A stretch of DNA of 64,000 nt, taken from assembly GCA_964641125.1 (NCBI GenBank), contig CAZXMO010000008.1:1-64000 (forward strand). The letters are read 5' to 3'. This document shows positions 1 to 8,163 of this stretch, piece by piece. The position numbers and the translations under genes were made by a program. The DNA comes from JBKHAJ01 sp964641125 (GTDB lineage Bacteria > Spirochaetota > Spirochaetia > SPDA01 > CAZSGZ01). Under the pieces are notes generated by a model. It saw only the letters and a list, made by a program, of their open reading frames with translations. It made no database searches and had not been told where the DNA came from. Position 1 is the first letter of the stretch. Every line of letters starts with the position of its first letter.

Positions 1-137
1 TAACATATTCTCTCCCGAGAAAACCCGTGTACAGGCCACTCAACAATGATATACATTTTGCCGGAAAATTGAAGCGTCATAACATTCTGCCCTGTTTAGT
101 TATGTGGAGGCGTAATAATTCGACAAAAGGGCTAGAT

Positions 138-1454
138 ATGGAGAAAACCTTTAAACAGTTCCTGGAGGATATCCCGAGGATTTCTGAGCGGCAAATTTTC
201 TATTACCTCGGCTGGATACATCAGTTCAAAAGATTCTCCTATACTCAGGAGGGTGAGAGAAAAGGCGACGATACGGAGTTGTTTGACCGTTTCGTCAAGC
301 ATCTGTCCTCCTACAGAGAGGATTGGCAGGTCCGGCAGGCGAAGGATGCTGTGCGCTTGTTTCTCTATTTCAAGAAGGATACAGCGGGACAGGTCCGGCA
401 GCCCTCGGCCGGTGGTAAAACCGGTGGTGGAGATTGTAACATTCCTTCAGAACCTCGAGCTTCCCCTCGCTCAGAGGGGCCGTGGACTGAAACGGAGAAT
501 TTTCGCGCCCTTGTCAGGAACCTCGAGCAGACTTTTCGCCTCAAGCACCGCTCCTATCAGACCGAGAAAACCTATCTCCAGTGGATACGCCGCTTCTTCC
601 GGTTCGCGTCAAAGGCGGATCCTTCACAACTCGATCAAGAGGATGTCAAAGATTACCTCTCCACCCTGGCGGTGCGGAATCGTGTCGCCGCGTCCACCCA
701 AAGGCAGGCCTTTAACGCCCTTCTTTTTCTCTTCCGTTACGGACTTGATAAAGAAATAAGCGGACTACGTTCGGTGGTAACGGCCGTCCCGAAAAAGAGG
801 CTTCCCGTGGTCCTGTCTCCCGAGGAGGTCAAGGCGATTCTCTCTCGGTTATCGGGGGTCCACCGGATCATGGCCGAGCTCATCTACGGGGCGGGTCTTA
901 GGCTGATCGAGTGTCTGTCCCTCCGGGTAAAGGACATCGATTTCGAGAGAGGCTGCCTCACCGTTCGCTCGGGAAAAGGGGACAAAGATAGGGAGACGGT
1001 CCTTCCCTCGGCTCTTGCAGGAAGGCTCGAAAAGCATCTCGATACTATTCGGGCAATCTTCCGGGAAGACCGGGAAAACGGCATAGCCGGTGTCGTCCTC
1101 CCGGGGGCCCTTTCGAGAAAGTACGGTACCGCAGGTAAGGAGTGGGGCTGGTTTTGGCTCTTCCCCTCGGCAAAGCTCTCGGTCGAGCCAGGAACCGGTA
1201 TAGTCAGGAGGCATCACCGCTACCCCTCCACCCTCCAGAAGGCGTTCCACAGCGCGTTGGCCTCTTCGGGAGTGGCAAAACCCGCGACGATTCACACTTT
1301 GAGGCATAGTTTTGCAACCCATCTCGTAGAACAGGGGTACGATATTCGAACGATCCAGGAGCTTCTCGGTCACAGCGACGTCTCGACAACCATGATCTAT
1401 ACCCATGTCGCCCGGAAGAACAAGCTGAGTGTCATAAGCCCCTCGATTCGCTGA
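138..1454 (+). CDS. Integron-type integrase (tyrosine recombinase)
   Basis: Site-specific DNA recombinase of the tyrosine family. The catalytic set is visible: Arg in GAGLRLIE, Lys in GKGDKDR, the HTLRHSFATH box, a second His in LLGHSD and the nucleophile Tyr in MIYTHV. An insert containing VEPGTGIVRRHH sits between the Lys and the HTLRH box; this patch is diagnostic of IntI-type integrases over XerC/XerD. The protein is about 438 aa, longer than the usual 320-340, because a helical segment of roughly 120 residues precedes the normal SAM-like domain. Start chosen at Met 138 with AAAGGG just upstream; the frame is open back to 27, but that part looks non-coding. No cassette array is recognisable next to it, so it may be a solitary integron-like recombinase. 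Confidence 0.88.
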   Translation: MEKTFKQFLEDIPRISERQIFYYLGWIHQFKRFSYTQEGERKGDDTELFDRFVKHLSSYREDWQVRQAKDAVRLFLYFKKDTAGQVRQPSAGGKTGGGDCNIPSEPRASPRSEGPWTETENFRALVRNLEQTFRLKHRSYQTEKTYLQWIRRFFRFASKADPSQLDQEDVKDYLSTLAVRNRVAASTQRQAFNALLFLFRYGLDKEISGLRSVVTAVPKKRLPVVLSPEEVKAILSRLSGVHRIMAELIYGAGLRLIECLSLRVKDIDFERGCLTVRSGKGDKDRETVLPSALAGRLEKHLDTIRAIFREDRENGIAGVVLPGALSRKYGTAGKEWGWFWLFPSAKLSVEPGTGIVRRHHRYPSTLQKAFHSALASSGVAKPATIHTLRHSFATHLVEQGYDIRTIQELLGHSDVSTTMIYTHVARKNKLSVISPSIR

Positions 1455-1663
1455 TTCCGGATTGACATGTAAGGCTGTCCAGCTGGGAAAGCGGACCGAA
1501 GAACGCCGGAGGCTCTTGGCCGCCTTACCTTAGACTCGAGTACAGAATGAAATAATCGGAGGATACCGTGCCGCCGAAACAGGCTCCGGTCGCCGTACCG
1601 TTAATTTAGTTTATAATTATACAACCTGTTTGAGGAGACGTAAATCCTTTTCTTTTGTCCTTT
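1455..1663. other. Intergenic stretch, no gene seen
   Basis: About 200 bases between the integrase stop and the first copy of the direct repeat. No convincing open frame, hairpin terminator or attC-like site (paired RYYYAAC/GTTRRRY boxes) was found. At its right end is a perfect 13-bp tandem repeat (unit TTTTCTTTTGTCC, 1648-1660 and 1661-1673), straddling the left edge of the 176-bp repeat. Confidence 0.5.
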
Positions 1664-1709
1664 TCTTTTGTCCGATAGGCCGGTAGCCGACGGAACCGTT
1701 CGAGGGGAT

Positions 1710-1740
1710 AAAAAAAGCCGCTCCGGAGAGAGCGGCTTTT
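1710..1740 (-). terminator. Duplicated copy of the RRM-gene terminator
   Basis: The AAAAGCCGCTC / GAGCGGCTTTT hairpin, carried along within the 176-bp repeat. The orientation matches the RRM fragment at 1762-1839. It could act in either direction because both flanks are A- or T-rich. Confidence 0.6.
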
Positions 1741-1761
1741 CGTGATGTGAGGATTACCGTT

Positions 1762-1839
1762 CTAGTAACGGTTGTCCCGGCGGGGCTTGTCCATCGCTTC
1801 ATTGACCTTGAGCTGACGTCCGTCGACTTCGGTTCCGTT
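1762..1839 (-). pseudogene. 3' fragment of an RRM RNA-binding protein gene
   Basis: Encodes the same 25 C-terminal residues plus stop as the intact RRM gene at 2702-2971 (ending in KPRRDNRY). It lacks the RNP1 and RNP2 motifs and any start, so it cannot give a functional protein. It results from the 176-bp duplication. Confidence 0.85.
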
Positions 1840-1940
1840 ACGCGCCGAAATATCCCATCTTCAAAGACGGCCTGCGGGAGCTCAAGCTGTGCGACACAAT
1901 TCTCGAAAGCAATAAAAAACGGGGTTGGGTCGAGGTCTGA
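1839..1940 (+). pseudogene. C-terminal remnant of a Gfo/Idh/MocA-family oxidoreductase
   Basis: A 33-codon open stretch ending in a stop reads YAPKYPIFKDGLRELK, then CDTILES and RGWVEV. This is the typical C-terminus of Gfo/Idh/MocA sugar or inositol dehydrogenases (pattern YPxFxDGLRELxL, then ESxxxxxWVxV). No upstream part, Rossmann motif or start exists: the frame runs straight into the duplicated RRM fragment at 1839. A longer gene was therefore cut here by a rearrangement. Family call from motif memory only. Confidence 0.72.
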
Positions 1941-1998
1941 GCTTGCCACCGAGGCGTAGGGGCCAAAATTCCCGCCTGTTATACAGTAATGCTACAGG

Positions 1999-2036
1999 GC
2001 CCGGTCCGTGCAATTTCCGCGGTCCGGGTCTTTATC
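1999..2036 (+). terminator. Possible terminator after the oxidoreductase remnant
   Basis: GCCCGGTCCG and CGGTCCGGGT form an imperfect stem of about 10 bp (one mismatch, one G-U), followed by a T-rich TTTATCT. The position, about 60 nt after the remnant's stop, fits its original terminator. Confidence 0.45.
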
Positions 2037-2098
2037 TAACTGTGGAGAAAGGGATGTGTCTTTATCAGCGAAGATTCACCTCGACAGAATCGGCAGGC

Positions 2099-2482
2099 TT
2101 AGTCGAGGCCCCAATAATCGGCGTGCCATTTGTCGGTACTGAACTTGGTGTCGTCCGTGTATTTGACCTTGTAAAAATACCCCATGGGGAAGGTATTGGA
2201 AAAATAATCGACTGGATCAAACATAGGATGGCCGGGAATACTTACTGCTATCGAGTGGTCTCCCTCGGTAACCGGAAAATCCATTTCATCTAGGTATTCG
2301 AGCGTCTCGCCAGAAGAGAGCATATCTTCTCCATCGATCCTCACTTGATCAATGGTATAAACGGATTTATTAACAATTTGTAGAAAAGGATCGTACTCAC
2401 TTCCGATGCTGCATGACCCTGCGAAAAACACTATGAGCAAGCAAACTGTGATGATGAAGACAAACCGTGGTAATCGATTCAT
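2099..2482 (-). CDS. Small predicted lipoprotein of unknown function
   Basis: A 127-aa protein with a signal peptide (basic MNRLPR, hydrophobic core, lipobox FAGSC at about residues 19-23), so predicted to be lipid-anchored in the envelope. The mature part is acidic, with aromatic-rich segments (MGYFYKV, WHADYWGLD). I do not recognise the family. The start at 2482 is supported by AAGGAG 8 nt upstream. It lies between the two copies of the 176-bp repeat, next to an integrase and a broken oxidoreductase, so it may have arrived with, or been trapped by, that rearrangement. Confidence 0.7.
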   Translation of the reverse strand: MNRLPRFVFIITVCLLIVFFAGSCSIGSEYDPFLQIVNKSVYTIDQVRIDGEDMLSSGETLEYLDEMDFPVTEGDHSIAVSIPGHPMFDPVDYFSNTFPMGYFYKVKYTDDTKFSTDKWHADYWGLD

Positions 2483-2603
2483 AACAAATCTCCTTGTGAA
2501 ATTACCGGCACGACACATGAGCCGTCCACTCAATATTATTTTAATATTCTAATATACTCAGACTTCATTGTAAACCCTCTTGTGTAGGAAGTCCAAAACT
2601 TTG

Positions 2604-2779
2604 TCTTTTGTCCGATAGGCCGGTAGCCGACGGAACCGTTCGAGGGGATAAAAAAAGCCGCTCCGGAGAGAGCGGCTTTTCGTGATGTGAGGATTACCGT
2701 TCTAGTAACGGTTGTCCCGGCGGGGCTTGTCCATCGCTTCATTGACCTTGAGCTGACGTCCGTCGACTTCGGTTCCGTT
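2604..2779. repeat. 176-bp direct repeat, copy 2 (parental)
   Basis: The presumed original: here the repeat is continuous with the complete RRM gene. The two copies flank 764 bp holding the oxidoreductase remnant and the lipoprotein gene. Confidence 0.9.
2650..2680 (-). terminator. Rho-independent terminator of the RRM gene
   Basis: Read on the minus strand: AAAAGCCGCTC, loop, GAGCGGCTTTTTT. A strong 11-bp stem with a T run, starting about 20 nt after the RRM stop codon. Confidence 0.85.
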
Positions 2780-2971
2780 GACGGCGTCTATCGCCGCTTG
2801 GGCCTCGTCGTCCGAGCTCATCTCGACAAATCCGAACCCCTTGGAGGATCCGGTATTGCGGTCGGTGATGATCTTCACTGATTCAACAGTACCGTAGGAC
2901 TGGAACAAGCTGCTCAGGCTTTCCTCGTCGGTGCTGTAGCTGAGATTCCCCACGTAAAGTTTCTTTCCCAT
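2702..2971 (-). CDS. RRM-domain RNA-binding protein
   Basis: An 89-aa single RNA recognition motif protein like the cyanobacterial/spirochaetal Rbp family. RNP2 is LYVGNL near residue 5 and RNP1 is KGFGFVEM near residue 45, both with the aromatic residues that stack on RNA bases. The C-terminus is a short basic tail (KPRRDNRY). Such proteins bind single-stranded RNA and often respond to cold or act in mRNA localisation; the role here is unknown. The start at 2971 is preceded by GAAGGAA. It is monocistronic with its own terminator. Confidence 0.9.
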   Translation of the reverse strand: MGKKLYVGNLSYSTDEESLSSLFQSYGTVESVKIITDRNTGSSKGFGFVEMSSDDEAQAAIDAVNGTEVDGRQLKVNEAMDKPRRDNRY

Positions 2972-3179
2972 TCGATTTTCCTTCACCCGCAACTCTCCGG
3001 CGGGCCTGCTAAAACATGTATACGCAATTAATGCGGATTCGGCACAATAACGGATTCATTCAGAATTCACATCAATGTCCAATTAAATCTATCATACTTC
3101 CGGGCAGTTGATAAAGTAAAAAAATAAAATAAAAAATCGGCCGCTTACTACCGCTCCGGCGGTTCCTCGGAGTCGGCGC

Positions 3180-3208
3180 TTGACCATCCCCGGGGCATCC
3201 CTTACTCT
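3180..3208 (+). promoter_or_regulatory. Promoter with -10 abutting the ADH start (leaderless)
   Basis: TTGACC (3180-3185), 17-bp spacer, TACTCT (3203-3208). The -10 ends 6 nt before the ATG at 3215, so transcription is predicted to begin at or within 1-2 nt of the start codon. There is no Shine-Dalgarno. Confidence 0.55.
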
Positions 3209-3214
3209 TTTTTT

Positions 3215-4279
3215 ATGACTTCCTATGACTTCTTGATTCCCACCAAGGTGCATTTCGGGGCCGGAAGGGCAGGGGAGCTCGGTTCGATCGTCGGCTCCGC
3301 AGTGTCCGGGAAGCGTGCCGCGCTCATGTGCAGTGCTAATGAGTGGATGGCCCCCACCGTCCGGGTGCTTACCCGAAGCTTGAACGATGCGGGCATCGAG
3401 GTGACCGCCCGCATCTCCGGGCTCAAGCCCAATCCGACTGAATCGGAATGCCGCGCGGCCCTCGAAACCTACCGGGAAGGCGGGTCGGATGTCCTGGTCG
3501 TCGCCGGCGGCGGGTCGTATCTCGATGCCGGCAAGTGGCTTGCCCGCGAGGCCGGTCCCGATTACTTCGTCTCCCTTCCCACTACCGCCGGGACCGGAGG
3601 GGAGATTAACGAATGGGCGGTCATAACGGACGACGAGACCCACGAAAAGCGAAGCATCCAATGCCGGGCGGCCGATGCCGCGATCCTCGATCCCGAGATG
3701 ACCGTTCCCCTGACGCAGGAGCTGACCCTGTTTTCGGGGATGGACGCCTTTTCCCACGGACTCGAGGCGATCTTCTCCACCGGAGCTAACTCGGTCACCG
3801 ACGCTCTCGCCTTTCGGGGGTGCGCCTCGGTGGCCGATAATCTGGAAACCTGCCTCGATGACGGGACCGACCTCGAGGCCCGTGCGGCCCTTTTAGAGGG
3901 ATCCTTCTTGAACGGGGCCGCCATGCTCAACGCCGGACTGGGCATTCTCCACTGTATTTCCAACATTCTTCCCGGATTCTATCCCGATCTCTCCCATGGA
4001 TACGTCTGCGGGGCCTTAGTCCCCGGGACCCTCAAGTATAATAGAAGCGAAGTGCCCCGTGCCAAGCGTGACGCCTTAGAGCCCCTGGTAGGAAAGGTCG
4101 GGGAGATTTTCCGGCGCCGGACGGCGGGACTCGGTATCGATCCCCCGGTCCTCGAGGCGAGCCGTCTCGAGGAGCTCGTCCGCTACGCGGCGGTCAACGT
4201 GAACGGAGCGACTAATCCCCGGCCGGTCACCGAGGCGGGGGTACGGGAATTCTTGGGGATGAACTTCACCATCCGATAA
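3215..4279 (+). CDS. Iron-containing alcohol dehydrogenase
   Basis: Type III (Fe-dependent) NAD(P)-alcohol dehydrogenase, cytosolic, interconverting an alcohol and an aldehyde or ketone. The nucleotide-binding GGGSYLDAGK is at 98-107. Iron ligands are apparently intact: Asp177 and His181 in MDAFSHGLEA, His246 in GILHCIS and His261 in LSHG. At 354 aa it is slightly shorter than the usual 380. It heads a probable operon with the aldehyde oxidoreductase 9 nt downstream, so the pair could carry alcohol/aldehyde/acid conversions. Substrate cannot be told. Confidence 0.88.
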   Translation: MTSYDFLIPTKVHFGAGRAGELGSIVGSAVSGKRAALMCSANEWMAPTVRVLTRSLNDAGIEVTARISGLKPNPTESECRAALETYREGGSDVLVVAGGGSYLDAGKWLAREAGPDYFVSLPTTAGTGGEINEWAVITDDETHEKRSIQCRAADAAILDPEMTVPLTQELTLFSGMDAFSHGLEAIFSTGANSVTDALAFRGCASVADNLETCLDDGTDLEARAALLEGSFLNGAAMLNAGLGILHCISNILPGFYPDLSHGYVCGALVPGTLKYNRSEVPRAKRDALEPLVGKVGEIFRRRTAGLGIDPPVLEASRLEELVRYAAVNVNGATNPRPVTEAGVREFLGMNFTIR

Positions 4280-4288
4280 GGAGACCGT

Positions 4289-6160
4289 ATGAACCCAGCC
4301 CTTTTACTCGATGTCGACATGACCACCGGAACCGTTTCCCGACGGCACATAGAACCCGAAATCCGCAGGCGTTATATCGGTGGATCCGGCCTCGGGGCGT
4401 GGATCCTCAACACCGAACTGCCGAAGGAGATCGATCCCCTCGGGCCCTTCAATCTTCTTCTTTTCCTGACCGGGCCCTTCGCGGGGACCCGTGCCCCCTG
4501 TTCGGGAAGAACCAGCGTTATCTCCAAGAGCCCCCTGACCGGAATCTGGGGCGAATCTGATGTCGGGGGGAGGTTCGGCGAGTATTTGAAGAGCCTCGGT
4601 GTCGACGGGCTGATCATCCGGGGACGGGCCGAAACCCCCTCGGTCCTTCGGCTGGCCGAAGAGGATGCCCCCGGGGAGACCGGCATACCGGAGGCACGGA
4701 TCTTGGACGGTTCCGGCCTCTGGGGTCTCGACACCTACGCGACCCACGAGAGGCTCGTCGCCGGGGAGGAGGGAAGGGTTTCCACCATGTCCATCGGACG
4801 GGCCGGGGAGCGGCTGGTGCTTTTATCGGGGATTGTCTCGGACGGACCGGACGCGAGGATAGCCGCCAGGGGGGGGCTCGGCGCGGTGATGGGGAGCAAG
4901 AACCTGAAAGCGGTGGCCGCGGTCCGGGGGTCCGTGCCGGCGGAGGTCCACGATCCCGACGGGCTCGCCTCTGAGGTCAAATCGGCTGTAAAAGACATAG
5001 CCGAGGTGAGCGGTGATATGCGCTCCTACGGGACGGCGAGCGGGGTGGAGCTCTGCCACGAGCTGGAAGATTTCCCCCTCAACAACTGGCGGGACCGGCG
5101 ATGGGACCGAGTAGAAAACTTGAGCGGCACGAATCTCGCCGAAACGGCCCTTACCGGACGGTATCACTGCGCCCGGTGCCCCATCGGCTGCGGGCGGGTG
5201 GTCCGGGTCGAATCTGGGGAGTACCGGACCGACACCGAGGCCGGCGGTCCCGAGTATGAGACCATGGGCTCCTTAGGGGGAAACCTGCTGGTAAGCGATC
5301 TCGAGGCGGTGGTCAAGGCCAACGACCTGTGCAACCGCTACGGTATCGACACCATATCGGTGGGGCAGGTCTTGGGTCTCCTCTTCGAGGCGTATGAGAG
5401 GGGATATATCGATGCTGGCCTCCTGGAGAGGAAAGCGGGGAGCGTGCCGGGCGCGGGGGATACCGCCGAGGCCGGGGAACCGCCGAGGCCTGAGTGGGGA
5501 AGCGGCCGGGCCCTTGTCTATTATACCCGCCTCATCGGGGAAGGTGAGGGGATCGGCCGCATCCTCGGCTTGGGAATTCGCCTCGCCCTGATGGAGCTCG
5601 ATATAGACGATCCGGAGCTCGACATCCAAGTGAAGGGAATGGAGCTCCCCTCCCACGATCCGCGGGCCTTCGTCACGGTCGCTTTGGGCTACGCCACCAG
5701 CCCCCGGGGGGCGTGTCATCTCCAGGCATTCTCCCACGGAATGGAGGCCTGGTCGGCGATCCCGGACCTGGGATTTGCTGAGACCCTCGACCGATATTCC
5801 CTCGAGGGCAAGGCGGAGCTCACCAAGGGTATGCAGGATTTGATGTGCGTCTTCGATAGTTTGAAGACCTGCAAGTTCCTGCTCTCGTCGGGGGTAAGTC
5901 CCTCGCGTATACTCGGGTGGCTGAACGCCATAACCGGGTGGGACATGACCCTGGACGAGCTCCTTGCCGCCGGAGCGGGGATCTTCGAGCTCAAGCGGCG
6001 CTTCAACGTCCGGGAGGGGGTTGCCTCCGCCGACGATACCCTTCCCGCGCGGGTAGCCACCGGTCCGGGCGGCGAGAACCTCGAAAAGCTTCTTGAGGAG
6101 TACTACGCCCTCCGCGGCTGGAGCGATGAAGGGGTCCCTCCTGACCGCCCGGATAGATGA
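4289..6160 (+). CDS. Tungsten aldehyde:ferredoxin oxidoreductase (AFOR family)
   Basis: Predicted to oxidise aldehydes to acids with ferredoxin, or the reverse, using a tungsto-bispterin and one [4Fe-4S] cluster. Cluster ligands are visible as CARCPIGC (Cys294, 297, 301) and Cys528 in DSLKTCKF. The DPRAFVTVALGYATSPRG-type segment matches the pterin-contacting region. At 623 aa it is full length. AAGGAGACCGT precedes the ATG. It is cotranscribed with the Fe-ADH and lies upstream of a sugar-type ABC system. No pterin-maturation genes are adjacent. Confidence 0.93.
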   Translation: MNPALLLDVDMTTGTVSRRHIEPEIRRRYIGGSGLGAWILNTELPKEIDPLGPFNLLLFLTGPFAGTRAPCSGRTSVISKSPLTGIWGESDVGGRFGEYLKSLGVDGLIIRGRAETPSVLRLAEEDAPGETGIPEARILDGSGLWGLDTYATHERLVAGEEGRVSTMSIGRAGERLVLLSGIVSDGPDARIAARGGLGAVMGSKNLKAVAAVRGSVPAEVHDPDGLASEVKSAVKDIAEVSGDMRSYGTASGVELCHELEDFPLNNWRDRRWDRVENLSGTNLAETALTGRYHCARCPIGCGRVVRVESGEYRTDTEAGGPEYETMGSLGGNLLVSDLEAVVKANDLCNRYGIDTISVGQVLGLLFEAYERGYIDAGLLERKAGSVPGAGDTAEAGEPPRPEWGSGRALVYYTRLIGEGEGIGRILGLGIRLALMELDIDDPELDIQVKGMELPSHDPRAFVTVALGYATSPRGACHLQAFSHGMEAWSAIPDLGFAETLDRYSLEGKAELTKGMQDLMCVFDSLKTCKFLLSSGVSPSRILGWLNAITGWDMTLDELLAAGAGIFELKRRFNVREGVASADDTLPARVATGPGGENLEKLLEEYYALRGWSDEGVPPDRPDR

Positions 6161-6258
6161 GCCGCCGGGCGGCCTGTTTATGAAAAAGACCCTTGCGCGA
6201 ACCGGAAAGCTGGCTTATCCTTTACCTTAAGACAGATATATTAATTAAGGAGGGTACT

Positions 6259-7302
6259 ATGAAAAAGTACGGTTTTATCGTCCTGCTCTTAGCGGCGGCG
6301 ATGATCTTTTCACTCATCGGATGCGGTGACAAAGCCGCTGGAACTGCCGCGGAAGGGGAAGAGGCCGCTCAGGTCGAGCAGGAAGAGGAGGGGCATTTCT
6401 CCGATGTGTCCATCGTCTTCTTCCCGGGAGGAAGTGAAGGCGGGCCCTTTGCCTCGGTCGTCTACAACGGAGCGAGGGCGGCTGAAGAGGACTTAGGATG
6501 CGACGTCGAGTACGTCTGGTCCGGGTGGCTTCCCGATCGAATGGTCGCGCAGTTCAAGGACGCGGTGGCCCGGCGGCCCGACGGAATCGCGGTTATGGGA
6601 CACCCCGGTGTCGCGGCCCTAAAACCCCTCGTCGACGAGGCCCGGGAAAAGGGAATCGTCGTGACCGCCCAGAACACCAGCCTTCCCGACATAGAAGAAA
6701 AGTACAAGGCTTCGGGTTTCGGGTATGTCGGACAGGAGCTCTATCCCTCCGGGTATAATCTCGGAAAGGGTGCCGCCCAGCGTGCGGGACTCGAGGCCGG
6801 CGACCGCGCCATGGTATGGGGCCTCCTCGGGCAGGAAACTCGGGGAATGAGGACCAAGGGCGTCATCGATGCCCTCGAGGAGATGGACATTACCGTCGAT
6901 TACCTCGAAATCTCCGACTCCGTCAACTCCGACGCTTCCCAGGGGACCCCGATCATCACCAGCTACATCGCGAGTAACCCGGATGTTAAGCTCATTGTCA
7001 CCGACCACGGAGCCCTGACCGCAACCATGGGGACCTATCTCAGAGCCGCCAACAAGGAGCCCGACGACATCTTCGCGGCGGGCTTCGACTTGAGCGCCGC
7101 CACGGTGGACGCCATTCAAGAAGGGTGGGTCGACGTGATCCTCGATCAGCAGCCGTGGCTGCAGGGGTATCTCCCGGTCCTGCAGCTGTGCTTGAGCGTG
7201 AAGTACGGCTTCTCGGGACTCCACATCGATACCGGAGCCGCCCTCATCGACGAGAGCAACATAGATATGGTCGCTCCGTTAGCTGAACAGCAGATCAGGT
7301 AA
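6259..7302 (+). CDS. Sugar-type ABC transporter substrate-binding lipoprotein
   Basis: A 347-aa periplasmic-binding protein of the ribose/galactose (Peripla_BP_4) class. The start at 6259 follows AAGGAGGGTACT. The signal peptide ends at lipobox SLIGC near residues 19-23; an acidic linker follows, then the type I fold. A possible -10 (TATATT, 6237-6242) lies upstream. A terminator-like hairpin at 7315 separates it from the ATPase and permease genes, which fits higher expression of the binding protein. Substrate unknown; the adjacent ADH/AFOR pair suggests a sugar, polyol or related compound. Confidence 0.9.
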   Translation: MKKYGFIVLLLAAAMIFSLIGCGDKAAGTAAEGEEAAQVEQEEEGHFSDVSIVFFPGGSEGGPFASVVYNGARAAEEDLGCDVEYVWSGWLPDRMVAQFKDAVARRPDGIAVMGHPGVAALKPLVDEAREKGIVVTAQNTSLPDIEEKYKASGFGYVGQELYPSGYNLGKGAAQRAGLEAGDRAMVWGLLGQETRGMRTKGVIDALEEMDITVDYLEISDSVNSDASQGTPIITSYIASNPDVKLIVTDHGALTATMGTYLRAANKEPDDIFAAGFDLSAATVDAIQEGWVDVILDQQPWLQGYLPVLQLCLSVKYGFSGLHIDTGAALIDESNIDMVAPLAEQQIR

Positions 7303-7314
7303 AAGACAATTATC

Positions 7315-7349
7315 GGCGCCGGGGTCTTTTGGTCCTCGGCGCCTTTTTT
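7315..7349 (+). terminator. Intra-operon terminator/attenuator
   Basis: GGCGCCGGGG and its partner CCTCGGCGCC form a strong stem followed by TTTTTT (7344-7349). It lies between the binding-protein gene and the ATPase gene of one transporter and probably lowers expression of the distal genes. Confidence 0.8.
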
Positions 7350-7374
7350 CTACTCAGCAAGGTGGTGAATATCA

Positions 7375-8136
7375 ATGAACAACGAAAAGCTTCTTTCCAT
7401 GAAGGGGATCTACAAAAATTTCGGCCACGTAAAGGTACTTAGGGGAATCGACTTCGATGTCGGGAAGAACGAGATCGTAGGGCTTGTCGGCGACAACGGC
7501 GCGGGAAAATCGACCCTTATAAAATGTATCACCGGAGTCAATACTCCCACAAAAGGTGAGATATATTATAAGGGCAAAAAGATCACCATCCACTCGGTCA
7601 AGCAGTCGAGGGCGATGGGAATCGAAACGGTGTACCAGGAGCGGGCCCTTGCCGATCAGCAGACCCTGTGGCGGAACATGTTCGTGGGAAGGGAAATCAA
7701 GAATCCTTTAGGTTTCATGAACGTTCACAAACAGAAGGAGGAGTCGGAAAAGATCCTCCGGGAGCACATGGGTTTTACCTCCAAGGCGATAACCGTTGAC
7801 TCCGACGTCATGTTTCTCTCCGGCGGAGAGAAGCAGGGGATCGCCATCGGGCGGGCGCTGCATTTTAAGGCCGATCTGATCATCCTCGACGAGCCGACAA
7901 TGGGGCTCTCTTTGTCGGAGACCAACAAGGTCCTCGACTTCGTCAACGGCATCAAGGAGAGAGGAAGCTCGGCGATCTTCATCAGCCATAATATTTATTA
8001 CGTCTATCCCGTGGCCGACCGGTTCGTCATCCTCGACCGGGGCGAGATCGCCGGGGAATTCTTAAAAGAGAATATTACTCAGGACGAGCTGGTCGACAAG
8101 ATGGTCAATCTGGCCCGGACCGGAAAGCTCGAATAG
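7375..8136 (+). CDS. Sugar ABC transporter ATP-binding protein (single domain)
   Basis: A 253-aa ATPase that energises the neighbouring permease. Walker A is GDNGAGKST (39-47), the signature is LSGGEKQ (about 147-153), Walker B is LIILDEP and the switch His is in FISHN. Carbohydrate class 2 (CUT2) ATPases usually have two fused domains; this one has a single domain, like FrcA-type proteins, and must act as a homodimer. Confidence 0.92.
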   Translation: MNNEKLLSMKGIYKNFGHVKVLRGIDFDVGKNEIVGLVGDNGAGKSTLIKCITGVNTPTKGEIYYKGKKITIHSVKQSRAMGIETVYQERALADQQTLWRNMFVGREIKNPLGFMNVHKQKEESEKILREHMGFTSKAITVDSDVMFLSGGEKQGIAIGRALHFKADLIILDEPTMGLSLSETNKVLDFVNGIKERGSSAIFISHNIYYVYPVADRFVILDRGEIAGEFLKENITQDELVDKMVNLARTGKLE

Positions 8137-8163
8137 GGCACGTAACAGGAAGAGGTCACCAGT

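Larger units (their letters stand above)
1664..1839. repeat. 176-bp direct repeat, copy 1
   Basis: Identical by eye to 2604-2779 (offset 940). It contains the last 26 codons (with stop) of the RRM-protein gene and that gene's terminator. The identity begins inside a T-rich run and ends exactly at GGTTCCGTT, after which this copy switches to the tail of an oxidoreductase gene. It is a duplicated, truncated piece, not an independent gene. Confidence 0.9.

Noticed and set aside
1455..2700. attC-like cassette sites downstream of the integrase
   Set aside because: I looked for paired RYYYAAC/GTTRRRY boxes with an imperfect palindrome and found none. The repeats present are explained by the RRM-gene duplication.
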